Shown here piece by piece: positions 51,080 through 61,498 of a stretch of DNA of 64,000 nucleotides. Position 1 is the first letter of the stretch. Each line of letters starts with the position of its first letter. The position numbers and the translations under genes are program-made. This DNA is from Agelaius tricolor (taxonomy: Eukaryota > Chordata > Aves > Passeriformes > Icteridae): positions 26,287,881 to 26,351,880 of the forward strand of contig JALJCS010000001.1 of NCBI GenBank assembly GCA_023055355.1, in the 5' to 3' direction. Under the pieces are notes generated by a model, which was given only the letters and a program-made list of their open reading frames with translations, did not search any database and had not been told where the DNA came from.

Positions 51080-53002
51080 TATTCACTGTTTATTCACTTC
51101 TTGTAAATGTGAATCAGAGTCCCTTGAAGATCAGGAGTAAGAGTAGCCCCTCTGCTCTGGGGAACTGTGCACTAGAGACTGGAGCAGCAATGTTCTGCAA
51201 TAATCCTCTCTTGTGAGTTTCCTTGCTATTTCCCTACTCATGCCTCTAGGGTCAAGGTAGATCTTTCCATCCCACTTCCTCATGTCCTCTGTGTGGTCAC
51301 ACAGGGTGGCATGTGCTGTTTATGCTTACTTGTAATAGTTGGAACACTGGTCCATATAGGTGGGGAATAGGATGCATAAAGCCTTCCTTGTCCACAGCCA
51401 AGATACAGGCCTGTAGTGAGGAAGAGGCATTTTGTTTGTGTTATGGGAGTTGGCCAATTTGTCCACCATTTGTCCCTCTCAATCTTTCCAGGTCATTACT
51501 GCCAATGAGCTGGTGTATGATAATGGTGCATCCCATTCCACCACATGGGTTGTGTACACTTGTCTTCATCTGGGTCTTTGGATAACTGTTATCATCCACA
51601 TCACCATAAATCATCATAAATCCATATCATCATAAATCTCCTCCAGCATGGCTAATTGCCTCAGATACTGGACCATGGGCCTCTATCCATGACAGTCCAC
51701 TTGCCTGGGTGGCATAATGTGTTCCTTAAAGGAATAACTTTCCTTCATACCTGGAGTCACTTCCAGAGGCTGAGGGCTTGTGCCCCTTTTCCAGTTCTTG
51801 GTTAATGCCTACCTCTGTAGAATGGAATGCCAGCTGTTTGGCTTCTCTATCCTCTAATTCCAGTTTACTGGGCCTGTTATTCCAGCATTGGAGCAACCGG
51901 GTGATACCCTTGCCTGGATGATGGTTGGAATCTTTTTGCATATGTCACAGCTCACTCAAGGATAGGGATCAGGTGATTAACTATATCTTTTATTTGTTTG
52001 TGGCCTCTTCCCCTGCCTCTTCTCATTATAGCCCTGCTGCTTCATCCCTCACTAAATGAGCTCACCTTTGCATATCTCTCTCCTTATGTATAGCAGGGGC
52101 TGATACAGGCACGAGTTGGTGCTTTGGTTCAACCACAGTGCCTGTCTCTGGGGTTGGAGTAGCCCCTGTGCCCATCATTTTCCCATCACATCCAGAGGCC
52201 TTTTTTTCCCTCAGGGGTACTGTACAGTCCTGAGCATGGCTCAGTAGGCCTGGGTCAGGCTGCAGCACGTTGCTGTGGGTTTTGCATCTCTGGAATTTCC
52301 AAGGTGGCAGCATAGTTTCTCCCAATATTTAACTAGTCTTTCCAGATTTTGTACTTGTTCAGGGCTGAAGTTCCAAAGCACTGGAGGTACCCATTGTCAT
52401 AGGCACTTGCCCATACTATCCCCCACACCTTGCCACTTATCACTATCCAGCCTCAGAGCAGATCCCTGTGGGTGGCATTCTGAAAGAATTGTTGATCCTA
52501 TAACAAGACCTTGAACACATTCAGAAGACACAGCAATAAGAATGCTGGTTTGAACATCCCAAGGATATTAAAAATTCCCAAGTGCTGTTTTAATTGGCCT
52601 AGAGGAGAATATCTGTCTCCCTCATGGATTGGGTCTCTGAGAAGAGTTAAAAGTTGTAATTATTAGTAGTTTCCTATAGATGGCTCCCAAAGTCTGGAGA
52701 TGTGGGCAGTGCTGAGTACAAATACCAGATCAGTTTCACGAGTGGCAATTCTGTCATATTATGAGACCGTGTTACAGAGTACAACAACATAACCTTACCC
52801 TGTTCCCATGGGTGACAAATAGCTCAAGGGAGCAATATGTACAAATCAAGTATTTTAGAATGCAACTTTACAAACAGGGACACCACACCAACTTGGGGAG
52901 CAAATACATCACCACTGTGACCCGTGATTAATGTAATGAGTACTTACAAGAAATTTCTTCTGATATGTTCTAGTCAGATTTGTCATTATCTCAACCCATT
53001 GT
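51080..53002 (-). pseudogene. ERV gag-like remnant, disabled
   Basis: Between the primer binding site and the CR1, the minus strand shows retroviral gag-like fragments, most readable at 51726-51941 and 52062-52325. Stops and frameshifts separate them. No complete matrix, capsid or zinc-knuckle domain can be traced, and I cannot define a start. The assignment comes from position in the provirus and partial recalled resemblance to gag of related avian elements. Confidence 0.6.
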
Positions 53003-53020
53003 GCCCTGTGTTGGGCACCA
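53003..53020 (-). other. ERV primer binding site
   Basis: The minus strand reads TGGTGCCCAACACAGGGC, starting 6 bases inside the 5' LTR edge. The TGG start and GCCC core are those of a retroviral primer site complementary to a tRNA 3' end. It is closest to lysine-type sites, but changes leave the tRNA uncertain. This site fixes the provirus as minus-strand. Confidence 0.75.
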
Positions 53021-53026
53021 GAAATA

Positions 53027-53571
53027 TGTCATGATTTAACCCCATCCAGCAACTGTGTGCCACACAGCTGCTCACTCACTACCCTGACCCAGTCTGATGG
53101 AGGAGAGAATTCAGAAGAATAAAAGTGAGAAAACTTAAGGGTTCTGATAAAGACAGTTTAAAGGGACAGAAAAGGAAGAAAATCATAATAATGAAAGAAT
53201 TAAAAAGAACTGAGACATAATGTAGTTGCTTATGACTTGCTGACCAATGCCCAGCCAGTTCCCAAGTGGTAGCCCTGGCCAGCTTTCCTCCCAGTTTATA
53301 TATTAAGCATGATGTCATATAGTATGGAATATCCCTTTGGCTAGTTTGGGCCAGCTGTCCTGGCTGTGTCCCTCATGACTTCTTGTGCCCCTCCCACCTC
53401 CTGGCAGAGTATGAGAGCTGTCAAATCCTTGACTTAGTATAGCTAACAGTACTTAGCAACAGCTAAAAACCTCAGTGAGTTATCAACATTACTCTCATAC
53501 TGTATCCAAACCACAACTCTGAACCAGCTACTAGGAAGACAATTAACTCTATCCCAGCTCAAGTCAGGACA
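53027..53571 (-). repeat. 5' LTR of the minus-strand ERV
   Basis: In minus orientation it runs TGTCCTGACTTGAG...AATCATGACA, so it has TG...CA ends. A TATA-like element (TTAATATATAAA on the minus strand) lies at 53295-53306 in a position suited to the LTR promoter. It matches the LTR at 48570-49096 and is followed by the primer site. Confidence 0.88.
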
Positions 53572-55068
53572 GCTCTGACCTTTATGACAGTCATTAAATA
53601 AATATTTCTGCCTGCTAAATGTAAATCTAAATTAAGAGGAGCATGCTTTTCACTTTAAGTAGCTGCCTATTTCCCCTTTATGATACAGTACAAAACAATG
53701 AATATCTATACCTGAGCAAGAACTATTTGTCAATTTTTAAGTAGATCTTTGGAGAAAATCAGCAGTTGGAGTTGTTTGTCTTTTAAATGCAAACACAAGC
53801 TTGTGCACAGCTAAATTTAAAGCTCTTTCCTATATGGCTTATCTAATACTGAAGAGTCTTCACTGTGTAGCTGGGGCAGAAAGGATATTGATCATGAGTT
53901 TTTCTTGCACGTCAGAGGACATGACTTTTGCCTTCATTCCTCTATACCTCAAAAGGATAGATGTTTTTGGTTTCCTGAGTCTGAATTGTTGCCTGTATAT
54001 GAGATAAGGACTTCAAGTAAGATTTCACTCTTGTAGAAAACATTAGAGAAAAATACAGGTTGTAACTTCAGAGAAGTAAGCTTTGGGCTGAATTTTTGCT
54101 CTGGAATGTCAGCTTTTGTTGGAGACTTGTTTCCCTGAACTCTCTTGAAAATGACTCAGCTATTGATCTAAGACTAGAGATGAACAATGTGCACTGGAGA
54201 GATAGTTGGAGTCTCTGCTTTGGTAGTGTATTGCTCAGATTCAACTTCTTCTTTGCCAGAGAAGGGCAAAGGCCAGTAATTTCTTCCTATAAAGAAATTT
54301 CTCCTCTGTAAAGGCATTCCAAAAGCCTTTGAGCCTTGGTGATTATTGGTCCTGCCAGGCAGTAGATTTTAAAAAAAAATTGATTATTATTGCTTTCTTT
54401 TGTTCCAGCCTTTTCCAGGGTTGGAAAGACTACAAGGAGAAGAGAATTCTAGGGTTTGGTCTGAGTAATATATGGTGTTTTAAAGAATGGTCTGTGGAGC
54501 ATGGGCAAGAACTAAGGCTTTCTCCATTTTCAAGAAAATTTTGGGAATTAAAATAGACACGGTCTTCTGATTTTGAAAGTTTCAACTAATAATTTTATGT
54601 GGGGTAAATATTTTCACCACAAGGAAATTAATGTTTTCTCAAACTAATCTGTTATTCAATTAAATTTCATACAAAAATTAGATCTTTGGAAAATAAATCT
54701 CAAGACTTGAAGGGTTCTGAATTTTTGAGTTTATGCTGATTAAAGCCATGACTGAATTACTGTCTTGCAGGTGGGTGCTTCATCTGTTCTGCTGACTGTG
54801 TTTTTATCTTGAGACTAAATCTTTCTCCACAAAGATGTTTGGGGCTTAATGCCTTAACTCCCTCAAAAATGTTGAGATGGTTTGACTAAGAGGAAGGACG
54901 ACAAAGTCTTAGTTAAAAACTTGAGCAGTGGAAGGGTGTACATGCTTAAAATTTGTGATAGGAGTGAGTGGTCAGTTAGCCCAAGGGCAGGCCTTAGCTG
55001 TAGATGGATCCTGGTTGGCTGGACCAGTGTTGTGATGTAACTACAGGAGGTATAATCCAGTACCTGGG
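53572..55068. other. Intronic spacer between the ERV and the solo LTR
   Basis: AT-rich intronic DNA with no gene, exon or recognisable repeat that I can support. Confidence 0.55.
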
Positions 55069-55647
55069 TGTTCTGGTTTGAAAGCAAAACCAGTGAGAGA
55101 CTCCAAGTCAAATACAATTTATTAGGAAAAGGGAAAAGAAAACCAAAATACATGCAATAATACAAAAGCAAAAAACACTGACAAAGTCAGAATACAGCCT
55201 GACACCCCGTTGGTCAGGGTGTTGGTAGCAGTCCAGTTGGATTGGTGGCTGCAGTCCTCCTGGAGTGGCAAATGTGGTTCTGTTGGAGCAGTGGTCCTGT
55301 AGAAAGGGTGTAATCTTCCTCTGAAGATCCAGTGGAAAAGATACCCATTCATCTGGGAATCCAGTGGAAAGACTGACTGTTCTGTCCCAAACCCTAGGTT
55401 ATATCCAGGTGGGGATTCTTAGCTCCTCCCCCCTGGGTGGAGCATCTCCCAATTGGCTGTTATCATTCTGCGAGTCATGTGGTGAGTCCATTAAACAGAA
55501 ATGGCCCCTGAAGGGAGTTATCTCTGAGTCATGGGGAAAGGCATTGATGGGCCCATTAACCACAGATAAGGAAGATGGGCCCCTCCTGGTTTTCAGCAGC
55601 TCTTGAGGATGGGAATAGAATACATCTTTATATTGTAACCTAGGACA
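55069..55647 (-). mobile_element. Probable solo LTR of a second ERV family
   Basis: This matches a bird LTR type whose plus-strand copy here begins TGTTCTGGTTTGAAAGC and ends CCTAGGACA. In minus orientation it is TGTCCTAGG...ACCAGAACA, giving proper TG...CA ends, with a TATA-like GGATATAACC (plus 55397-55406). The flanks CTGGG (55064-55068) and CTGGA (55648-55652) agree at four of five bases and could be a decayed target duplication. No primer site lies at the left edge, so a solo LTR is favoured. It is antisense to PPM1B. Confidence 0.82.
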
Positions 55648-56110
55648 CTGGAATAAAGTCACCTTGTCCCTCTATACAGCCAGGCTGATGACTATCAAGG
55701 AATGAGCTTTGCCAAAGAGCCCAGGGATGGGTCCTGATGCTGAAGCAGGACAAATGTGTTGAACATTAGAGAGCAGTGTGTCTGAAGGGGGGAAAGTTTG
55801 GTATCTGTCAGAAAAGGTGTATCAGCATTCTGGGATAAGTGATGGTTCTCCTCTATTTGGAGCTGGTGAGGCTGTGTTGGGAATGCAGCATGGGCTGCTC
55901 ACCTCCCAGTACAAGAAAGGCACAGACATGGAGAAGCACTCTGTTACTGGGGGGCCAGAGCCCATGATGGGTGAGAAGGGGGAGATAGGAGTTTGTTCAG
56001 TGTGGAGGGGGAAAGGCCAAGCTGTCTTCCAACAATTTCTCTGAAGTTGCAACCTCTTGGGAGGGATAGAGAAGGTAACGCGGTGTTCCTCCAGGAGATG
56101 TGTGGTGAAA
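55648..56110. other. GC-richer intronic block of unknown origin
   Basis: Composition differs from the flanking AT-rich intron, and open frames exist on both strands. A short stretch near 55900-55945 (CACCTCCCAGTACAAGAAAG then GACATGGAGAAGC) loosely recalls the 5' part of truncated CR1 copies. It could be decayed CR1 or ERV-internal sequence. I cannot assign it. Confidence 0.3.
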
Positions 56111-57651
56111 GCCTGTGAGTTAAAGGATACAAGTTGATTCCCAGACTTAATGATAGCAAGTCAATCTCTGCATCCTTTATTTGCAATATTAAATGGGATA
56201 TTTAGAATATTAAGATCATAGTCTTGAGTAGTGTGGTTTTCTTATTTTCCGGTTTGTTATAAGTTGTAAAAAAGTTAACCTACTTATGAAGCAAGTAAAA
56301 CTAAGGTGTGACACTTGCCTTTGGTGGTGGTTTTTTTAAATTGTGTTTTGTTTTACAGCTATAAAACACAACACAATACTGAGCTCACAGGCCTTTGCAA
56401 GTACATAGGTTTTGATCTTTTTTCTCACTCAGTCACATTATGTCTTCCACATTTTGGATTGTAAAAATGCAATGACATACTTAATACAATTAAAGGAATT
56501 TCATAGAAGGTGTGAAGTATTGGAGAGTATCTGGCGTTTTGGCAGCATTTCAGTCCTGTATGACAGTTTTACTGGTAAGAATGCTTTGTGTGCTTTTGAA
56601 ATAGTTTTATATTGTGTGTAATTGTGAATAAGTGATTGTGAGATACAAGAATCCTTTCACAAGTCTCTTTTACTGATGTTACTTGCACTATTAAACTATC
56701 TGGAACTTGTTCAGCTCTTAACTGAGAATATTGGTTGCTGAGAACTCTGTTTTGTGGTGGTGTGTTGCACTGTCTTGCTTACCCTCTGACACACATTAAT
56801 TTTGTTTGTTTTCAAAGCAAAATCAGATGTTCTGAGAGAAGAGGTTGTGCAGAGTTTTGAGTAGGTATTGCAGTGATATGGATACACTTGGTGTGTCCTT
56901 TCCATTGATTCACAGTGTTACAAAAAACTGCTGAGCAAGCTGTTGGGATCTTCAGCATTGCATGGAGATCATTGTAGCAGAGAGGTAGTATGAAGTTTGG
57001 TTTATCTGTGTGGTCCACTGTATACTTTTTTAGGTGAGGAGAATGGTGGGAGTAAGGATTAATTAATCTCTTCCTGGCCTGGCAACAAATTCTTAAACTA
57101 GAGTTAGTTTAAGTTTATCATCACTCTGTAGATTCTGTAGGTGGGTACTACTGTGTCAGAGATGAATGATTGTTCAGGATCAGTCATGGCAGAATTCTTG
57201 CCAATTCTTTTTGGATGAAATTTGCTGTAATTTTCACAATTTAAATCCTTAATAATTTAAGGATTTCATAGGGTGATGACTTTTGTCGTGGTCTGGAGTT
57301 GTGATATGTGAGTTTCTGAGATTAAAGACTGTATTCTCTACTGACTTTGTAAAGGGCAAGTTAAATTTTTCAGGTCTATGTAGGACACTTGAGTCTAGTA
57401 CAGGAGAGGAAATCAGAAGTATTCTAAAGCTTCAATGTAGATTATTTTACCACATTTTACCTGTGAGCTTCTATTCAAGAGATAGTCTCCAAATACTGAA
57501 GAACTTCTAACTTCCTGTGGGTTGTTAACTTCCCTTAGCTCATATCTCTTGTAATTGAATAAAATTTGTAATTTATAAAGTTTGTGAATTTAAGTTTATT
57601 GGAATAAATTCTGAACTTAAAATCTCATGTAGGCACATAAAAGTCTTTCAG

Positions 57652-58031
57652 GGATGGCTGAGAGTTGAGGTTGTTCAGCCTGGAGAAGCCTGGGCAGATC
57701 TTAGAGAGGCCTTTAAGTACCTAAAGACAGCATACAAGAAGGCTGCAGAGGGCCTGTTGGCCAAGTATCGTGATAGGACAAGGGAAATGGCTTCAAACTG
57801 TAAGAGGGTAGGTTTGGATTTGAGATAAATTAATTCTTTACTGTGAGTGTGAGACATTGGAAGATGTTGCCCAGAGAAGCTGTAGATGCCCCATCCCTGG
57901 AAGTGTTCAAGGCCAGGTTGGAGGGAGCTTTGTGCAGTCTGGTCTAGTGGAAGGTGTCCTTGCCCATGGTGAGAGGGGTTGGAAGATGATCTTTAAAGTT
58001 TTTTCCAGTTGAAACCATTCTATGATTCTAT
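57652..58031 (+). mobile_element. CR1 LINE, 5'-truncated fragment
   Basis: A CR1 3' region: GAGTTGAGGTTGTTCAGCCTGGAGAAG, AGATCTTAGAGAGGCCTTTAAGTACCTAAAG, GGCTTCAAACTGTAAGAGGGTAGG, GTTGCCCAGAGAAGCTGTAGATGCCCCATCCCTGG, GTGTTCAAGGCCAGGTTGGA and TTTTTTCCAGTTGAAACC. It ends in the CR1 tail ATTCTATGATTCTATAG. It lies about 600 bp upstream of coding exon 2, in sense orientation. Confidence 0.95.
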
Positions 58032-58326
58032 AGTAAATATTGAAATGTTGTTTTATGTTGTTAATTTGTTGAAAGATTGCTGTGAGAGGTTTTCTTGTAT
58101 TTAAGTGGGAATTACTGCCTTGATTCCTTTGGCAGATGGTCTTTGTTCCCCTATGGTCACTTTTACCATGCCTTACAAGAATACAGAAGTAGCATGGCAC
58201 ATGCAAAGCTAGCAAGACCAGTCCATTCTGATTTATGAACATGAATTGATTTTCTTCATGCCACAGTAAAACTAGAAAGAAAGTTGATATAGTTGTTGTT
58301 TTTCCATCATAAATTTGTCTCTGCAG

Positions 58327-58355
58327 AGGATGACAAAATCAGCAGGGCTGCAAAG
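58327..58355 (+). other. PPM1B: Candidate 29-nt micro-exon just upstream of exon 2
   Basis: The segment lies between a good acceptor (AAATTTGTCTCTGCAG, ending 58326) and a strong donor (AAAG|GTATGTG, GT at 58356). It contains an ATG. If spliced to exon 2, that frame would read 13 codons and stop at TAA two bases before the PPM1B start codon. It might be a regulated 5' UTR micro-exon. Equally, such a short splice-bounded block can occur by chance. Confidence 0.25.
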
Positions 58356-58645
58356 GTATGTGAACTACTCTGCCTCCGTATGAGGATTGTTTAATTTTTA
58401 TGAAGTAGCTCTTCAAAAAAGACAGCACCCCAACAAAAAATACTAAAAATGCATACAGAGGTTTGTAAATTCACACTTCATTCATTGTCATGTATTGATT
58501 TTTTTTTCCTCCAATATAGTTGTTGACTTTTGCATGCAGGCATGCTTTATTACTTCTTTTATGAAGAAGAAACACAGGAAGTGGACAACAAACCTTTTAT
58601 GGAATGGTGGTTTTATAAATAAGACTTCTTCTCTCTGTTTTCTAG

Positions 58646-59509
58646 GTTCAATATTGCATAAACATGGGTGCATTTTTGGATAAACCAAAAACTGAAAAAC
58701 ACAATGCTCATGGTGCAGGGAATGGCTTGCGTTACGGCCTCAGCAGTATGCAGGGATGGAGAGTGGAAATGGAAGATGCTCACACAGCTGTTGTGGGTAT
58801 TCCCCATGGCTTGGAGGACTGGTCCTTTTTTGCTGTCTATGATGGTCACGCGGGATCTCGTGTTGCAAATTACTGCTCCACACACTTATTAGAACACATC
58901 ACTAACAATGAAGACTTTAGGGCAACAGAAAAACCTGGATCTGCTCTTGAACCTTCAGTGGAAAATGTCAAGAGTGGAATCAGAACTGGCTTTTTGAAAA
59001 TTGATGAGTATATGCGCAATTTCGCAGACCTCAGAAATGGCATGGACAGAAGTGGCTCAACAGCAGTGGGAGTTATGATTTCACCTGAGCATGTATACTT
59101 TATCAACTGTGGTGATTCACGTGCTGTTCTCTATAGGAATGGACAAGTCTGTTTTTCAACACAGGATCACAAACCTTGCAACCCAAGGGAGAAAGAGAGA
59201 ATCCAGAATGCAGGAGGCAGTGTAATGATTCAGCGTGTTAATGGTTCGTTGGCAGTTTCTCGAGCACTGGGGGACTATGACTACAAATGTGTTGACGGTA
59301 AAGGCCCCACAGAACAACTTGTTTCTCCAGAGCCTGAGGTGTGTGAAATTTTAAGGGCAGAAGAAGATGAGTTTATCATCCTGGCTTGTGATGGCATCTG
59401 GGATGTAATGAGCAATGAAGAGCTCTGTGAATATGTAAAGTCTAGACTTGAAGTATCAGATGACCTGGAAACAGTGTGCAATTGGGTAGTGGACACTTGT
59501 TTACATAAG
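58646..59509 (+). CDS. PPM1B: Protein phosphatase 1B (PP2C beta), exon 2: 18 nt of 5' UTR and codons 1-282 (CDS from 58664)
   Basis: This Mg2+/Mn2+-dependent serine/threonine phosphatase of the PPM/PP2C family acts mainly in the cytosol. Known mammalian roles include dephosphorylating kinases in stress and NF-kB signalling. The acceptor TTTTCTAG precedes 58646. The ATG at 58664 has A at -3 and G at +4. The protein opens [20 protein letters not shown]; Gly2 is a known N-myristoylation site in this family. PP2C motifs in order are RVEMEDAH (R33, E37, D38), VYDGHAG (D60, G61, H62), [11 protein letters not shown] (129-139), [10 protein letters not shown] (149-158), [23 protein letters not shown] and [11 protein letters not shown] (D243). 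The first 282 codons end exactly at the donor TTACATAAG|GTATGTAAG, phase 0. PPM1A is excluded by beta-specific residues. There is no frameshift or premature stop. Confidence 0.97.
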
Positions 59510-61380
59510 GTATGTAAGTGTTTTCTCCAAACAGCTGTCTAAAATCATCTTCTGGTTAGATGGGTACAGTGTTAACAGCTGTTCCTGGCCTACTGTTGCC
59601 CTTCTCCAACTTTTTCCTCAAAGTTCTGTACTCATTTGACTGTATAGAAGAATATACAGCCTCACCGTATATGCTTAGAAAGGTGATAGCAATTGCAAAA
59701 GTAAAGGCTGTTTTTTCCCCCAGGTAATGCTTGCATATAGTTCCAGTTCTAAACATTGATTCTAAATACAAAATTTGTAAAATTAATCTATTCTGAGCAA
59801 GATACTTTGTGGGGTTTTTTGTTCTTTGAAGATGGGTAATGTTTGTATCCTTTGCATAAAACCAGTGTTGGCACCATCTCCTCTTCAAGGTGTTGTTTGT
59901 CTGTCACCTGTGCCCTCAACTTGTTGTAGCTTAGATGGAGTAACACCACCTTTGCATCTGAGCTTGCTTCCACTCCTCAAATTTAGTTTGTTTGGAGCAA
60001 GTACTAGTGGTCTACATATGTTAAATAGGTACTCCATTTCCAACATTCCGTGAAAAGTGCAACTCCTGCTAGTACAACCAGAGTTCCTTTGTTAAGCCAC
60101 AGACTAAACATGCAATTTTGAGGAATATACTGAAATTCACAACTGTAACTCTGAAGGGTAAGTTGTGTGTTTTTTCCAGAAATAGGGTTGTATTCTGGCA
60201 TATACCACACAGTGTATGATTGGTTTAAATGCTGTTTGAGTTGGTTTAAATTGCTTTTCTGACCAAGAACTCAACCAGCCTTGTTAAAGGATGGTCACTC
60301 TCAGATTCTTTCAGTAAAACTGAGTGCTGGCCACATGTTTATTTTCCAAAGTCAGATCCTGGATCTCTGTAACAACCAGGCTGTGGATTATACCACATAA
60401 TACTAAGTGATAGGTGTCCTCATATGCTTGGTACAAAAGGGAATATAGGCTAACTCCTAAGCAGTATTTCTAAAGGAATGCATTCTAATGTCAAATTCTT
60501 AATTGTTTCAGGAGAAGGATTTGTTGTGATAGATGATTAGAACTATCCAGTAGCTTGGGTGAACACAGCAACAGTATGCAGTGACTAATGGCACTTAATA
60601 TTCTACACAAAAAAAAGTGAAGTTGAGATTTGATTTTCAAACCAACCAGTGGTTTAAATTATGATTCTACTGGATCCCCTTGTAAGAGACTTAGAATTGT
60701 GTTTTTAAATTTGGCTGTGAATTACAATTTTGAAAATTTAATATGTGCAGGAGAATCGTATCAGTGTGCTGGTAAAGAACTGGCATTAAATTAGTATCTA
60801 AAAAAGCCATTGAGTGGTATTTCTGAGCACGTGATAATCTGTAAGGTCAGCTTGGCCATACAGAACAATTATGTTTTATACTTGCTTCAAGGTGCTGTGT
60901 GACACAGGTGCATTCTAATAAACAGACTTGTAATGCATGTAATGGCTTACATGAATACCCTGCAACTAAAAATTAATTGCTTGAGCTAAGCTATTCTAAT
61001 AGTATAGGGGAGCATTCTGTGTTTCATTTTGCAGCAGGAGTTGTTTTACAATTTGGCTTAAGGTAACATTATACAAGTATCTAATTTCTGACCTGTTTTA
61101 TTGATACTATTTTTAAATGGCTGACATGTAGAAAAGTCCATTAATTATTTATATTTGAATACTAAGAATATACAGTCAAAATCAGTCAAATTAATTCTAG
61201 TGAGAGGTGTGGTTGGGACACTGAGAGGTTCTTATTGATGAAAATACAGGATTTTTTCAGGGTGTTTTTTTCCAGGTTTGTCTGTAGCACTATATTTGGA
61301 AAAAGTACAAATATGATTAGAGTAGAAAGATGAAGAATAAGACTAAAGATACTAACTTCTCTTTCTTTTTTGTCATATAG
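59510..61380 (+). other. PPM1B: PPM1B intron 2
   Basis: A 1871-bp intron from donor GTATGTAAG to acceptor CTTTCTTTTTTGTCATATAG. Reading on from exon 2 would add only ten residues before a stop at 59542, so retention would truncate the enzyme before D286. Nothing else is recognisable inside. Confidence 0.95.
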
Positions 61381-61498
61381 GGGAGTCGTGATAACATGAG
61401 TATTGTATTAGTTTGTTTTTCAAATGCTCCTAAGGTCTCAGAGGAGGCAGTGAAAAAAGATGCTGAGTTGGATAAGTACTTGGAATCACGGGTTGAAG
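61381..61498 (+). CDS. PPM1B: Protein phosphatase 1B (PP2C beta), exon 3: codons 283-321 plus one base
   Basis: Directly continues exon 2 in phase 0. It begins [13 protein letters not shown], the last PP2C core motif, in which D286 completes the metal site together with D60, G61 and D243. It continues [20 protein letters not shown] and ends LESRVE, at the start of the C-terminal helical region. The donor GAAG|GTAAGA lies at 61499 and leaves phase 1. Human PPM1B is about 479 residues, so roughly the last third, including the alternatively spliced C-terminal exons, is beyond the window. Amino-acid identity to mammalian PP2C beta is very high by eye. Confidence 0.96.

Larger units (their letters stand above)
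48570..53571 (-). mobile_element. Endogenous retrovirus, LTR to LTR, decayed, with a nested CR1
   Basis: A degenerate provirus on the minus strand, antisense to PPM1B. Its 5' LTR is 53027-53571, primer binding site 53003-53020, degraded gag-like region about 51.1-53.0 kb, protease-like region about 50.36-50.58 kb, partial reverse transcriptase about 49.7-50.35 kb and 3' LTR 48570-49096. All reading frames carry stops and shifts. Most of the reverse transcriptase, RNase H and integrase is missing, as is any recognisable env, so it cannot be functional. No exact target-site duplication is visible (GTTGC before, GCTCT after). The primer site and coding pieces set the orientation. Family assignment beyond an avian class of LTR retrovirus is not attempted. 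Confidence 0.88.
18779..58645 (+). other. PPM1B: PPM1B intron 1
   Basis: About 39.9 kb between the predicted exon 1 donor and the exon 2 acceptor (CTCTCTGTTTTCTAG|GTTC). It is AT-rich and gene-free by eye. Its contents are the mobile elements and candidate alternative exons listed separately. The stretches 19250-21870, 21907-31686, 31771-34283, 34706-45065 (apart from the candidate exons), 45121-48569, 53572-55068 and 58032-58326 show nothing further that I can support. A long first intron with the ATG in exon 2 matches the known PPM1B structure in mammals. Confidence 0.8.

Noticed and set aside
49679..52514. Several open frames of 60-110 codons on the plus strand between the ERV LTRs
   Set aside because: They are antisense shadows of retroviral remnants or parts of the inserted CR1. 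The provirus reads on the minus strand.
59510..59542. Extension of PPM1B exon 2 by ten codons into the following intron
   Set aside because: A consensus donor sits at codon 282 and exon 3 resumes in exact frame with the conserved GSRDNMS motif, so the extension is intron read-through.
58646..61498. Alternative identity as PPM1A (PP2C alpha)
   Set aside because: The N-terminus [11 protein letters not shown], the GIPHGLEDW segment and the residue numbering (D243, D286 rather than D239, D282) fit PP2C beta.
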